From Actinomycetota bacterium (GTDB taxonomy: Bacteria; Actinomycetota; Acidimicrobiia; Acidimicrobiales; Ilumatobacteraceae), in assembly GCA_016213625.1 (NCBI GenBank), contig JACQZZ010000010.1, positions 26,949 through 90,948 of the forward strand: DNA of 64,000 nucleotides, written 5' to 3'. The first letter of the stretch is position 1. Each line of letters starts with the position of its first letter. A model generated the notes under the pieces. It saw only the letters and a list, made by a program, of their open reading frames with translations. It was not told the DNA's origin and made no database searches. The translations under genes and the position numbers were made by a program. This document shows positions 52,927-61,734 of the stretch, piece by piece.

Positions 52927-54540
52927 TCAGCTCAGGCCGAGTTGGGTGAGCGCGGTGGCCTTCAGGGCCTTGTAGTCGAGCTTGCCGTTCGCCGCTCGTC
53001 CCACGGTGGCGATGGGCAGGCATCGCTTGGGCGCCTTGTAGTGCGCCAGCCGTTCCTTCACGTGGGCGATGAGCGCAGCCTCGTCGAGTTGGTCGCCCTC
53101 GTGCACCTCCACCAGCGCGGTGATGGCCTCGCCGAACCGTTCGTCGGGTACTCCCACGACGGCGGCATCGTTCACCGACGGGTGCAGCTTCAGCGCTTCC
53201 TCGACCTCTTCCGGGTACACCTTCTCGCCGCCGGTGTTGATGCACTGACTACCACGGCCGTAGAGCTTCAGCGTTCCATCGGCCTCCACCTCGGCCCAGT
53301 CGCCGGGGATGCTCCAGCGCACGCCGTCGTGCAGCACGAACGTGGACGCCGATTTCGCCTCGTCCTTGTAGTAGCCGATGGGTGTGCGGCCGCGCAGCGC
53401 GACGCGGCCGCGTTCGCCGCTGCCGGGCAGTACCTCGCGGCCGTCCTCGGTGAGCACCTTGGTGTTCGGGCCGAGCGAGAACTTCGCGGTGGTGCTCGCG
53501 CTGTCGGCCGTGGTCGTGTTGGTGGCCATGCCGATGGCCTCGCTGCTGCCGAGGCTGTCGACCATGATGAGCCGCGCGTTGTGCCGCAGTAGACCGGCCT
53601 TGGTCTCGGAGGCCCAGATGACGCCGCTGCTGACCATCACGCGCAGCGACGAGATGTCCCAGCGATCGGGTTCGGCATCGAGGGCCCGGAGGATGGGTTT
53701 GGCGAAGGCGTCGCCGACGATGGAGATGCTGTTCACCCGATCGCGCTGGATGGTGTCGAGCAGTTCGATGGGGTCGAAGTGGCGGCCGACGAGCGTCTCC
53801 ACCGAACCGGCGAGCACCAGGTTCCACATCGCGTTGAATGCGCCGGTGCCGTGCATGAGTGGTGCCGCGGGCAGGTTGCGCGGGCCGGGCTTGGCGATGC
53901 GCTCGTCGAACTCGTCCCACCCCGGAACGGTGGGCAACGGGCGCCTCGACGGCGCGTCGAGGCTGCCGACCATGTCGTCCTGGCGCCACATCACGCCCTT
54001 GGGCATGCCCGTGGTGCCGCCGGTGTAGAGGATGTACAGGTCGTCGGGGCTGCGGCCCCACGGCGCGACGATGCGCTCGGTGGCGTTCGCCGCGGCGGTC
54101 TCGTACGGGATGGCCCAGTCGGGGCACGCGCCATGCCCGTCGTCGACCCAGATCCAGGTGTGCACGCCGGGCACCCGAGACCGCATGTGCTGGCAGTGTT
54201 CGGTGAACGTGCCGTGGAAGATGACCGCCACGGCATCGGAGTTGGTCCACAGGTAGGCGAGCTCGTCGTCGCTGTAGCGATAGTTCGTGTTCACCGGCGC
54301 GAGGCCGGCCTTGTACAGCCCGAACATGCTCTCCAGGTACTCGGGGCAGTTGTACATGTACTGCGCCACCTTGTCCTGGTGCTGCACGCCGGCCGCCAAC
54401 AGCGTGGCTGCGATGCCATCGGCCCGTCGGTCGAACTCGGCCCAGGTGTACGAGCGGTCGCCCTGCAGTTGGGCGATGGCGTCGGGGAAGCGATCGGCGT
54501 TGTGTTCCCAGATCTCGGCGAGGTTCCAGCCAGCGGTCAT
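52927..54540 (-). CDS. Acyl-CoA synthetase (AMP-forming)
   Basis: A 537-residue ANL ligase with P-loop YTGGTTGMPKGVMW (about 171-184), the FGE-like GSSEAIGMA region, GRGSQCINTGGEKVYPEEVEEAL and the C-terminal AANGKLDYKAL Lys. Likely activates fatty, cholesterol-side-chain or alicyclic acids. ATG 54540 follows TAGGTT by 8 nt; the frame extending upstream is rejected. Confidence 0.92.
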   Translation of the reverse strand: MTAGWNLAEIWEHNADRFPDAIAQLQGDRSYTWAEFDRRADGIAATLLAAGVQHQDKVAQYMYNCPEYLESMFGLYKAGLAPVNTNYRYSDDELAYLWTNSDAVAVIFHGTFTEHCQHMRSRVPGVHTWIWVDDGHGACPDWAIPYETAAANATERIVAPWGRSPDDLYILYTGGTTGMPKGVMWRQDDMVGSLDAPSRRPLPTVPGWDEFDERIAKPGPRNLPAAPLMHGTGAFNAMWNLVLAGSVETLVGRHFDPIELLDTIQRDRVNSISIVGDAFAKPILRALDAEPDRWDISSLRVMVSSGVIWASETKAGLLRHNARLIMVDSLGSSEAIGMATNTTTADSASTTAKFSLGPNTKVLTEDGREVLPGSGERGRVALRGRTPIGYYKDEAKSASTFVLHDGVRWSIPGDWAEVEADGTLKLYGRGSQCINTGGEKVYPEEVEEALKLHPSVNDAAVVGVPDERFGEAITALVEVHEGDQLDEAALIAHVKERLAHYKAPKRCLPIATVGRAANGKLDYKALKATALTQLGLS

Positions 54541-54551
54541 GGACTCCGAAC

Positions 54552-55226
54552 CTAGCCAGTCGGTGACGAGCCCGCCCCCACCGGCACTGCGTCCTCGATG
54601 GTCGACCCGAGGAGTGCGCCAGTGATCGGGGCACCGAGGGCCGGGAGTTCGCGTCGCTCGATGATGTGGTCCACCAGTCCGTAAGCGAGCGCCTGCTCGC
54701 CGCGCACGATGTAGTCGCGGTCGATGTCGGCGATGATCCGTTCTCTCGGTTGCCCGGTGGACGTCACGAGGATGTCGACCATGCGTCGTCGCATCTCGAC
54801 CATCTCGGCCACCGCGAGTTCCATGTCGGTGGACTGCCCCTGCGCGCCGCCGTGCGGTTGGTGGATGAGGACCCGCGCGTTCGGCAGTGCCGACCGCTTG
54901 CCCGGTGCGCCCGCGGCCAACAGCACCGCTGCCGCGGAGGCTGCCTGACCGACGCAGATGGTGGCCACGTCGGGCGCGATGAAGCGCATCGTGTCGTGGA
55001 TGGCGAACAGGCCGTTCATGTCGCCGCCAGGGCTGTTGATGTACAGCGCGATGTCCTGATCGGGGTTCTCGTTCTCCAGGTGCAGCAGCTGGGCGACGAT
55101 CAGGTTCGTGACCTGGTCGTCGATGGCCGTGCCGAGGAACACGATGCGGTTGACGAGCAACCTCGAGTAGATGTCGTAGGCGCGTTCGCCGCGGCTGCTG
55201 GTCTCGATGACGGTGGGGATGAGCAC
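54552..55226 (-). CDS. clpP: ClpP ATP-dependent protease subunit
   Basis: A 224-residue serine protease subunit with Ser in [15 protein letters not shown], His in [13 protein letters not shown], Asp in [20 protein letters not shown]. It normally forms a 14-mer with ClpX/ClpC/ClpA. GGAGG lies 5 nt before the GTG. No clpX or second clpP is adjacent. Two ArsR-type operators lie upstream (55240-55308), suggesting shared control with the divergent AHSA1-arsR pair. Confidence 0.93.
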   Translation of the reverse strand: MLIPTVIETSSRGERAYDIYSRLLVNRIVFLGTAIDDQVTNLIVAQLLHLENENPDQDIALYINSPGGDMNGLFAIHDTMRFIAPDVATICVGQAASAAAVLLAAGAPGKRSALPNARVLIHQPHGGAQGQSTDMELAVAEMVEMRRRMVDILVTSTGQPRERIIADIDRDYIVRGEQALAYGLVDHIIERRELPALGAPITGALLGSTIEDAVPVGAGSSPTG

Positions 55227-55239
55227 GGCACCTCCAGAT

Positions 55240-55308
55240 GATGTGCAACTGATGAGTTGCGAATGGACCCTATCGACCGAGTGAGAGATGTGCAACTGAT
55301 GAGTTGCG
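55240..55308. promoter_or_regulatory. Two identical ArsR-type operators
   Basis: Two copies of GCAACT-GATG-AGTTGC (55245-55260 and 55292-55307) lie in identical 22-bp blocks starting 47 bp apart, between clpP and AHSA1. The form GCAAC-N-GTTGC is typical of ArsR-family operators of AHSA1/arsR operons; the adjacent ArsR is the likely ligand. Confidence 0.6.
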
Positions 55309-55338
55309 TGTGGTGATCGGCCGGGGTACCGTGCGCAC

Positions 55339-55764
55339 ATGGCTGCTCCCTCCATCGAACGAACGATCCTGCTCGATGATCTCGCGATGTCGTCCGACGA
55401 GTTGTGGCGCCTGGTCGCCACCGCGGAAGGCTGGCGGGAGTGGTTGGTCGACGAGGCCGACATCGACGTGCGAGACGGAGCCGCCGGCGACGTGGTCGAT
55501 GATGGTGTCCGCCGTGCGGTGCGCATCGGCAGCGTGTTGCACGGCGAGCAGATCTCGTTCGTCTGGTCGTCCGACGACACCGACCTGTCGCACGTGACCC
55601 TCCGGATCCAGAAGACCGACGACGGCCGGCGCGCCTTGCACATCACCGAGGTTCCCATCGCGGCCTGTGCCCAGTGCCCGATGCGCGTCGAGGCCGTTGC
55701 GTCACGATGGGACCTCCGCGAGTGCCTGCTGTGTCTGGCGGCCCACGCCTCGAGCCGCGTGTGA
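55339..55764 (+). CDS. AHSA1/SRPBCC domain protein
   Basis: 141 residues. Helix-grip fold phrases: [40 protein letters not shown] and a C-terminal half rich in Cys (CAQCPMR, CLLCLAA). AHSA1-like proteins bind hydrophobic ligands. TACCGT lies 6 nt before ATG. The stop overlaps arsR (GTGA), making a coupled regulator pair. Confidence 0.85.
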   Translation: MAAPSIERTILLDDLAMSSDELWRLVATAEGWREWLVDEADIDVRDGAAGDVVDDGVRRAVRIGSVLHGEQISFVWSSDDTDLSHVTLRIQKTDDGRRALHITEVPIAACAQCPMRVEAVASRWDLRECLLCLAAHASSRV

Positions 55765-56102
55765 GCGATCCGCTCGACGATCTCTTCGGCGCGCTCGCCG
55801 ACCCCACTCGCCGCGCGCTGATGGTGCGCCTGGTGTCGAAGGGGCCCGCCACGGCGACCGTGCTGTCGGCCGACTTCCCGCTCACCCGGCAGGCCGTGGT
55901 GAAGCACCTCCAGGCGCTGGAGGCGGCGGGCATGGTGACCCCGGAGCGCCAGGGCAGAGAGGTGCGATTCCGCGCCGACCCCGAACCGCTCGCCGCGGCG
56001 GTCGGCTGGCTGCTCGACGCCGGCGCGTCGTGGGATCGCCGCATCGACCGCCTCCGTGGCCGCGTCGGTTCGCGTGCCGGATCAACCACTCGGGAGCACT
56101 AG
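55761..56102 (+). CDS. ArsR-family transcriptional regulator
   Basis: 113-residue winged-helix repressor: [64 protein letters not shown]. No CxC metal site near the recognition helix, so sensor input may be the AHSA1 partner or a small ligand. GTG overlaps the AHSA1 stop. Probably binds the two GCAACT operators at 55240-55308. Confidence 0.9.
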   Translation: MSDPLDDLFGALADPTRRALMVRLVSKGPATATVLSADFPLTRQAVVKHLQALEAAGMVTPERQGREVRFRADPEPLAAAVGWLLDAGASWDRRIDRLRGRVGSRAGSTTREH

Positions 56103-56112
56103 CTTCCGCCGC

Positions 56113-57336
56113 ATGGACTTCCAGTTGCCGGCGGAGGACGATCCACGTCGACTCGCCGTGCGCGAGTGGCTGCACGCGCATCCGCATCCCGGCGGGCGAG
56201 CATTGGCCGAGGCCGGGTACGTGGCGCCGCACTGGCCGGCGCCGTGGGGGCTGGGCGCAGACCCCATCCACCAACTCATCATCGATGACGAACTCGCTCG
56301 GGCCGGTGTGCAGCTGCCGATGAACCCCATGGGAACCGGGTGGGGCGGCCCCACCATTCTGGTGGGTGGCACGCAGGCGCAGAAGGATCGCTACCTGTGG
56401 CCGATGCTCGCCGGCGAGGAGTTCTGGTGTCAGCTGTTCAGCGAGCCAGGTGCCGGCAGCGACCTCGCCAACCTGGGCACTCGCGCCGTGCTCGACGGCG
56501 ACGAGTTCGTCGTCAACGGTCAGAAGATCTGGACCACATCGGCCGAGCACTCCGACTTCGGCATCCTCATCGCTCGCACCGATCCCGAGGCGCCCAAGCA
56601 CAAGGGCATCAGCTACTTCATCTGCCCGATGGACCTGCCGGGCATCGAGGTCCGCACCATCACCGAGATCACCGGCGGCCATCACTTCTGCGAGGTGTTC
56701 TTCACCGACGTGCGCATCCCGGCGGAGAACCTCGTGGGCGACCTCCACGACGGATGGCGTCTGGCGAAAGTGACGCTCGGCAACGAACGGGTGTCGCTCA
56801 GCACGGGCGGTGTGTTGTGGGGCAACGGCCCGACGGGCCTCGAACTGATCGACGCGCTCCGGGTCCGTGGCCCAATGGCCGACCCCGTGCTGCGCCAGCA
56901 GGCCGCGTCGGTGTACACCGAGCACGTCATCCTCGACCTCATCCGGATGCGCATGCTGACGGCAGCGCTCAAGCGGCAGGAGCCGGGCGCCGAGGCGAGC
57001 ATCCGCAAGCTGCTCGCCGACGAGCACGGCCAGCACGTCATGTCGCTCGCGCGTGCGGCCATCGGAGCCGACGCGATGTTGACGGCGATCGCCGACGATG
57101 GGTACGACCCCGAGCGCGATGGGCGAGTGCTCACCGAACAGGGTCCTGCCGACGCACTCGACCATCCGAGTTGGTATCACGGGTTCATGTTCAGCCAGGC
57201 GCTCACCATCGGCGGTGGCACGTTCGCCGTGCAACGCAACATCATCGGCGAACGGGTGCTCGGGCTACCGCGCGAGAACGACGCGACGCTGGGCATGAGC
57301 TGGTCCGAATCGCAACGAGTGGGGAGCACACGATGA
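56113..57336 (+). CDS. Acyl-CoA dehydrogenase (FadE type)
   Basis: 407 residues; phrases FWCQLFSEPGAGSDLANLGT, GQKIWTTSAEHSDFGIL, GGGTFAVQRNIIGERVLGLPRE. The usual Glu position near the C-terminus is F/A here, so a partner may supply catalysis. TAGCTT (56100-56105) shares its TAG with the arsR stop and lies 7 nt before ATG. The stop overlaps the next gene. Confidence 0.9.
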   Translation: MDFQLPAEDDPRRLAVREWLHAHPHPGGRALAEAGYVAPHWPAPWGLGADPIHQLIIDDELARAGVQLPMNPMGTGWGGPTILVGGTQAQKDRYLWPMLAGEEFWCQLFSEPGAGSDLANLGTRAVLDGDEFVVNGQKIWTTSAEHSDFGILIARTDPEAPKHKGISYFICPMDLPGIEVRTITEITGGHHFCEVFFTDVRIPAENLVGDLHDGWRLAKVTLGNERVSLSTGGVLWGNGPTGLELIDALRVRGPMADPVLRQQAASVYTEHVILDLIRMRMLTAALKRQEPGAEASIRKLLADEHGQHVMSLARAAIGADAMLTAIADDGYDPERDGRVLTEQGPADALDHPSWYHGFMFSQALTIGGGTFAVQRNIIGERVLGLPRENDATLGMSWSESQRVGSTR

Positions 57337-58448
57337 CCGACTGGATGGCTGCGGCCGAACGTGCCGCAGCGGTGGCCACCGAACACGCGACGGAGGGCGA
57401 CGAGCTGCGACGGCTGCCGGCTCCGGTGGTGGAGGCGCTGAAGGACGAAGGCGTGCTGCGCATGTGCGTGCCCGGCGTCTACGGCGGACCCGAGGTGGCG
57501 CCGCCCACCATGCTGCAGGTGATCGAGCGCGTGGCGCGTGCCGACGGGGCAGCCGGATGGTGCGTGATGATCGCCAGCACCACCTCGCTGCTGAGCCACT
57601 ACGTCGAGCCGCACCGGGCGCGCGAGATCTGGGGCGACCCGCGACACGTGACCGGTGGCGTGTTCGCCCGCAATGGTGTGGCCACGAAGGTCGACGGCGG
57701 CTACCGGGTCACCGGTCGATGGCTGTGGGGGAGCGGCACGCAGCACTGCGACTGGATCACGGGCGGCGCCGCGGGCGACGGGTACAACGGATCGATGTGG
57801 TTCACACCGGATCAGGTGGAGTTCCACGACACGTGGCACACGTCGGGGCTGCGGGGGACGGGAAGTCTCGAGTACAGCGTCGACGACGTGTACGTGCCCG
57901 ACGACCTGGCCAGCCAGCCACAGGTCACCGGCCCGCTGGCCGACTCACCATTGGGCGCATTCCCCGACATGACCCTGTTGGCCGTCGGCGTGGCCGCCGC
58001 CGGGCTGGGCATCGGTCGCCACGCGCTCGACGCCATCGTGGAACTGGGCACCGAGAAGAAGCCGCAGTTCAGTTCGCGCACGATCAGCCAGTCGGGTGTC
58101 GCCCAGGCCGAGCTCGCTCGCGCCGAGGCCACGCTGCGTTCGGCCCGAGCGTTCCTGCTCGACGAGGTGTCCCAGGCGTGGGATGTGGCCGTGGCCGGTG
58201 GCAAGGTCGACGTGGCCGCGCGTGCCCGCATGCGACTGGCCGGCGCCAATGCGGCCGAGGCGGCGGTGAAGGCCGCCGACGTGGCGTACACGCTCGGTGG
58301 TGGAACGTCGATCTTCGAACACAGCCCGTTGCAGCGATGCTTGCGTGACGCCCACGTGGTCACGCAGCACATCATGGTGGCGCCGCGGTTGTACGAGACG
58401 CTCGGCAAGCTGCACTTCGGCATCGACATCGACGCCACGATGATCTGA
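57333..58448 (+). CDS. Acyl-CoA dehydrogenase-type flavoprotein (group D, HsaA-like)
   Basis: A 371-residue protein of the Acyl-CoA_dh_2/group D monooxygenase branch: GDELRRLPAPVVEALKDEG, PGVYGGPEVAPPTML, VTGRWLWGSGTQHCDW, SGLRGTGSLEYSVDDVYVP. These enzymes use FMNH2 or FADH2 to hydroxylate aromatic or steroid rings. ATGA overlap with the FadE gene. A reductase partner is not seen. Confidence 0.83.
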   Translation: MTDWMAAAERAAAVATEHATEGDELRRLPAPVVEALKDEGVLRMCVPGVYGGPEVAPPTMLQVIERVARADGAAGWCVMIASTTSLLSHYVEPHRAREIWGDPRHVTGGVFARNGVATKVDGGYRVTGRWLWGSGTQHCDWITGGAAGDGYNGSMWFTPDQVEFHDTWHTSGLRGTGSLEYSVDDVYVPDDLASQPQVTGPLADSPLGAFPDMTLLAVGVAAAGLGIGRHALDAIVELGTEKKPQFSSRTISQSGVAQAELARAEATLRSARAFLLDEVSQAWDVAVAGGKVDVAARARMRLAGANAAEAAVKAADVAYTLGGGTSIFEHSPLQRCLRDAHVVTQHIMVAPRLYETLGKLHFGIDIDATMI

Positions 58449-58467
58449 CCGCGGACGCCCGTTGCGA

Positions 58468-58680
58468 TCAGGGCTTGGCGGGGGAGGACACGATGCTGGA
58501 CACCGGGCGTTGGCTCGGCGCCGGGGTGTCCGTGTCGGGTGCCCAGCGCCAGACGCCGACGACGATGGCGAACAATCCGGCGGCCATGGCGAGCACGAGG
58601 TGTCGTGGACGCACGGTGCGCTCGCCGCCGGCTGCGCGCGGGGACGGCAGCTGCGTCGTGTGATGGATGTTGAGGGCCAC
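58468..58680 (-). CDS. Small single-pass membrane protein
   Basis: 70 residues: a His/Thr/Arg-rich N-terminus, one membrane segment (HLVLAMAAGLFAIVVGVWRW) and a Pro/Ser-rich tail. GTG 58680 is preferred; codons further upstream (AGG, AAT, TCA, ACA) are atypical for this genome. A GTTnAC-N3-GTnAAC palindrome lies 10 bp upstream. Function unknown. Confidence 0.55.
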   Translation of the reverse strand: MALNIHHTTQLPSPRAAGGERTVRPRHLVLAMAAGLFAIVVGVWRWAPDTDTPAPSQRPVSSIVSSPAKP

Positions 58681-58689
58681 GGGAGGTCC

Positions 58690-58704
58690 GTTCACTGTGT
58701 AAAC
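58690..58704. promoter_or_regulatory. Candidate operator GTTnAC-N3-GTnAAC
   Basis: A near-symmetric 15-mer between the small membrane gene and the enoyl-CoA hydratase promoter. It is in an AT-rich patch and could bind a TetR-like or GntR-like regulator. Confidence 0.35.
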
Positions 58705-58777
58705 GCGGGGTGATGCGAGCATGCCCAGGTAGGAGGCCGGATTCCTATGGGCCATTTCGCCCATTCCTGAGCCTTTC

Positions 58778-58842
58778 TTGACGAATGGCAGAAAGTCGTC
58801 AGAATCGTCGGGACGGGCCGGACAGACCCGGCGCGGTACCCT
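58778..58842 (+). promoter_or_regulatory. Promoters of the enoyl-CoA hydratase gene
   Basis: TTGACG (58778-58783) and CAGAAT (58800-58805), 16 bp apart, form a sigma-70-like pair. A second element TACCCT (58837-58842) lies 6 nt before the GTG and fits leaderless initiation. Confidence 0.45.
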
Positions 58843-58848
58843 GCGCCG

Positions 58849-59628
58849 GTGGAGGCCTTCCGTTTCGAACACGTCGGCGATGTCCTGGTGGTCACGCTCG
58901 AGCACCCCTCGTCGGCCATGAACGCGGTCGACGCGATGCTGCACGACGAGTTCGCCGAGTTGTTCTCGCAGTTGCGTCGCCATCCCACGTCCCGTGCCAT
59001 CGTGCTCACGGCACACGGCCGGGCCTTCAGCGCCGGCGGTGACTTCGGTTGGTTCCCGCAGCTGCGCGACACCGCTGCGCTCGACGGGCTGCATCGAACC
59101 GCCAAGCAGATGATCTGGGACCTCCTCGACATCGAGGTGCCCATCGTCTGCGGACTCAATGGCTCTGCGGCCGGCTTGGGCGCGTCCATCGCCCTGCTGT
59201 GCGACCTGGTCGTGATGAGCGAGCGCGCCGTGGTGGTGGACCCTCACGTGAGCGTGGGTTTGGTGGCCGGCGACGGGGGAGCGGTCATCTGGCCGATGCT
59301 GCTCGGCCCGCAGGCGGCCAAGCGGCATCTCCTGCTGGGCGAGCCGCTCACCGCCGCCGAGGCACTGCGGTTGGGTGTCGCGTCCGAGGTGTGTGCACCG
59401 GACTTGGTGGGCGAGCGCGCACTGGCATGGGCACAGCGCCTCGCCGCGCAACCTCCGCTCGCGGTGAAGGGCACCAAGGCGGCGGTGAACGCGCAACTGA
59501 AGCAGGCGCTGCTGACCAGCTTCGACCTGTCCACGGCGTTGGAGATCCCGTGCTTCCTGTCGCGGGATCACGTCGAGGCCATCGATGCATTGCGCGAGCA
59601 GCGCACACCCACGTTCGAAGGGAGATGA
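58849..59628 (+). CDS. Enoyl-CoA hydratase/isomerase-family protein
   Basis: 259 residues of crotonase fold: RAFSAGGDFGWFP (oxyanion 1), VCGLNGSAAGLGASIALLCDLV (oxyanion 2). The residue in the usual catalytic Glu region reads VVDPHVSVGLVAGDGG, with PH instead of PE. It may be an isomerase, hydrolase or inactive. A nitroreductase follows 1 bp downstream. Confidence 0.85.
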   Translation: MEAFRFEHVGDVLVVTLEHPSSAMNAVDAMLHDEFAELFSQLRRHPTSRAIVLTAHGRAFSAGGDFGWFPQLRDTAALDGLHRTAKQMIWDLLDIEVPIVCGLNGSAAGLGASIALLCDLVVMSERAVVVDPHVSVGLVAGDGGAVIWPMLLGPQAAKRHLLLGEPLTAAEALRLGVASEVCAPDLVGERALAWAQRLAAQPPLAVKGTKAAVNAQLKQALLTSFDLSTALEIPCFLSRDHVEAIDALREQRTPTFEGR

Positions 59629-59629
59629 C

Positions 59630-60295
59630 ATGGATGCCATCGACGCGATCATGACCACACGCGCCATCCGCCGGTTCAGCGACCGGCCGGTGAGCGACGC
59701 CGACATCGAGACCTGCCTGCGGGCCGCGCAGCAGGCACCGAGCGGTGGCAACGTGCAGCCACAGCAGTACGTGGTGGTCACCGACCCGGAGCAGAAGGCA
59801 GCGCTGGGTGCGCTGTACCAGCGCGCGTACCACCGCTACGAGCAGGCGTTGCCCGGCGAGGCGGCGTTCGACGACGAGGCGAAGGCCGCCGCGTGGCGAC
59901 GGACACGCGACGCGAGCCGGCATCTCGCGGATCACCTCGGCGACGTGCCGGCGATCGTGCTGTTCCTGCAACCGATCGTGCCCTGGGGCGCGGAGGACGA
60001 GCAGGGTTCGATGGACATCGGGCGACTCGACGCCAGCGTGTACCCGGCGGTGCAGAACTTCTGCGTCGCGGCACGCGCGCTCGGACTGGGCACCGCGCTC
60101 ACCACCGTCATCCGCATCCACGCCGCCGAGGTGTTCGAGGTGCTCGGGGTGCCGTTGCGTGCCGACGGCAGTCCGCGGTTCGAGATCGCCGCGCTCGTGC
60201 CGGTGGGCCACCCGGCAGGGTCGTTCGGCGTGGCGCCGCGCAAGCCGGCCACCGCCGTCACCCACTGGAACCACTGGGGCACCAAGCGCCCCTGA
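59630..60295 (+). CDS. Nitroreductase-family FMN enzyme
   Basis: 221 residues: MTTRAIRRFSDRPVSDADIETCLRAAQQAPSGGNVQPQQY is the classic FMN-binding start; NFCVAARALGLGTALTT is the second FMN motif. Reduces nitro, quinone or enone compounds with NAD(P)H. GGGAG lies 6 nt before the ATG. Confidence 0.88.
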   Translation: MDAIDAIMTTRAIRRFSDRPVSDADIETCLRAAQQAPSGGNVQPQQYVVVTDPEQKAALGALYQRAYHRYEQALPGEAAFDDEAKAAAWRRTRDASRHLADHLGDVPAIVLFLQPIVPWGAEDEQGSMDIGRLDASVYPAVQNFCVAARALGLGTALTTVIRIHAAEVFEVLGVPLRADGSPRFEIAALVPVGHPAGSFGVAPRKPATAVTHWNHWGTKRP

Positions 60296-60297
60296 TG

Positions 60298-60453
60298 CGA
60301 GTGCCAGCGCGCCGGCCCGAGTGCCAGCCGCGCGCCCGAGTGGCAGCCGTGCATCCGAGTGGGTACTCGCACCCAGGGTGCGCGTACCCACTCGGATGAT
60401 CACGTGCCACTCGGACGGACACGTGGCACTCGGGTCGGGCGCCTGGCACTCGG
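60298..60453. repeat. Eight-unit nested palindromic array
   Basis: Four direct units (60298, 60318, 60337, 60356) begin CGAGTG(S)CA or CGAGTGGG, then four inverted units end at 60395, 60414, 60433 and 60453. Units are 19-20 bp. Unit 4 and its mirror pair in 19 of 20 bases around a single-base centre; the outer pairs share the CCGAGTGSCA core. The whole 156-bp region folds on itself. Confidence 0.88.
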
Positions 60454-60509
60454 ATGGGGGTCGGGCGGCCGACACGATGACGGCCAGGGTCGTGTGGTTC
60501 GATGGCGCG

Positions 60510-61703
60510 ATGAGCACGACCGCTGACCGCTTGACCATCGACCTGCTCGATCCGCGCTTCTATCAGGACCGCACGCGCATGCATGAGGCGTTCACGTGGA
60601 TGCGCGCCAACGAGCCCGTCTACCGCGACGAGCGGAACGGCCTGTGGGGCATCACCCGCCACGCCGACCTGCGCGAGGTGGAGCGCCGCAGCACGGTGTT
60701 CGCCAGCGGCCAGGGCTACCGCGCCATCTGGAACCCCGACGAGATCAACATGATCGCCCAGGACGACCCGCGGCATCGCCAGCAGCGCCTGCTCGTGCAG
60801 GGCGACCTCACCAGCGCGGCGGTGGCGCAGCGCAAGGACGAGATCGAAGGTCTCGTCGCGCAGTTGCTCGACGAGGCGCTGCCGAAGGGGCAGATGGAGC
60901 TGGTCGACGAGTTCTCCGGCCGCCTGCCCGCCATCCTCACCTGCCGTCTGCTCGGCTATCCCGAGACGATGTGGCGCGAGGTGAAGAGCTGGAGCGAGCG
61001 GCTGATGCGCATCGACATGCGCGAGCGCGACGGTGCGATCTTCACCGACTTCATCGACGCCAACATGGAGTTCGTCCAGGCGCTGATGCCCCTCGCGCAG
61101 GAGAAGGCCGCGTGCCCCGCGCACGACTTCATCAGCACCTGGGTGCACGCCAAGATCGACGGCGAACCGCTGCCGCCCGCCGCCATCGTGCACGAGGTGG
61201 GCCTGTTCATCAGCGGCGGGGCAGAGACCACTCGCACGGCCATCAGCCATGGGCTGCGGGCATTCGTCGACCACCCCGATCAGTGGGAGGCGATGGCGAC
61301 CGATCCGTCGCTCGTGCCGGGCGCGGTGGAGGAAGTGCTGCGGTGGGTCACGCCGCTGAACAACATGTTCCGACGTGCCGTTGCCGACGACCACGTGGGC
61401 GGGCAGGACATCCGCCGCGGCGACCGCATCATCCTGCTCTACCCCTCGGGCAACCGCGACGAGGCGGTGTTCGACGACCCGTTCACGTTCGACATCCGTC
61501 GCAGTCCGAACCCGCAGATCGCATTCGGGTTCGGCACGCACATGTGTGTGGGCACCAACGTCGCCCGCACCACGTTGGCCGCCGTGTTCAGCCAATTGTC
61601 GCAGCGCGTCACCGATCTGCGCGTGCTCAGCGAACCCGACATCGAGGCGAACATCTTCGCTCCCGCGGTGCGCAGCTTCGGCGTGGGCTTCCGCGTCCGA
61701 TAG
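60510..61703 (+). CDS. Cytochrome P450
   Basis: A 397-residue soluble bacterial P450. I-helix GLFISGGAETTRTAISHGL, K-helix EEVLRW (ExxR) and heme loop AFGFGTHMCVGTNVA (Cys about 346). Likely uses a ferredoxin/reductase encoded elsewhere. Next to synthetase and acyl-CoA enzymes it may hydroxylate a lipid, terpene or steroid. An ATG 33 bp upstream in frame is a possible alternative start. Confidence 0.93.
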   Translation: MSTTADRLTIDLLDPRFYQDRTRMHEAFTWMRANEPVYRDERNGLWGITRHADLREVERRSTVFASGQGYRAIWNPDEINMIAQDDPRHRQQRLLVQGDLTSAAVAQRKDEIEGLVAQLLDEALPKGQMELVDEFSGRLPAILTCRLLGYPETMWREVKSWSERLMRIDMRERDGAIFTDFIDANMEFVQALMPLAQEKAACPAHDFISTWVHAKIDGEPLPPAAIVHEVGLFISGGAETTRTAISHGLRAFVDHPDQWEAMATDPSLVPGAVEEVLRWVTPLNNMFRRAVADDHVGGQDIRRGDRIILLYPSGNRDEAVFDDPFTFDIRRSPNPQIAFGFGTHMCVGTNVARTTLAAVFSQLSQRVTDLRVLSEPDIEANIFAPAVRSFGVGFRVR

Positions 61704-61734
61704 CGGCTCGTGGTCGCACTACTCTGCGACCTCC

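Noticed and set aside
60298..60453. CRISPR array
   Set aside because: Units are only 19-20 bp without separate spacers, half are inverted, and no cas genes are near.
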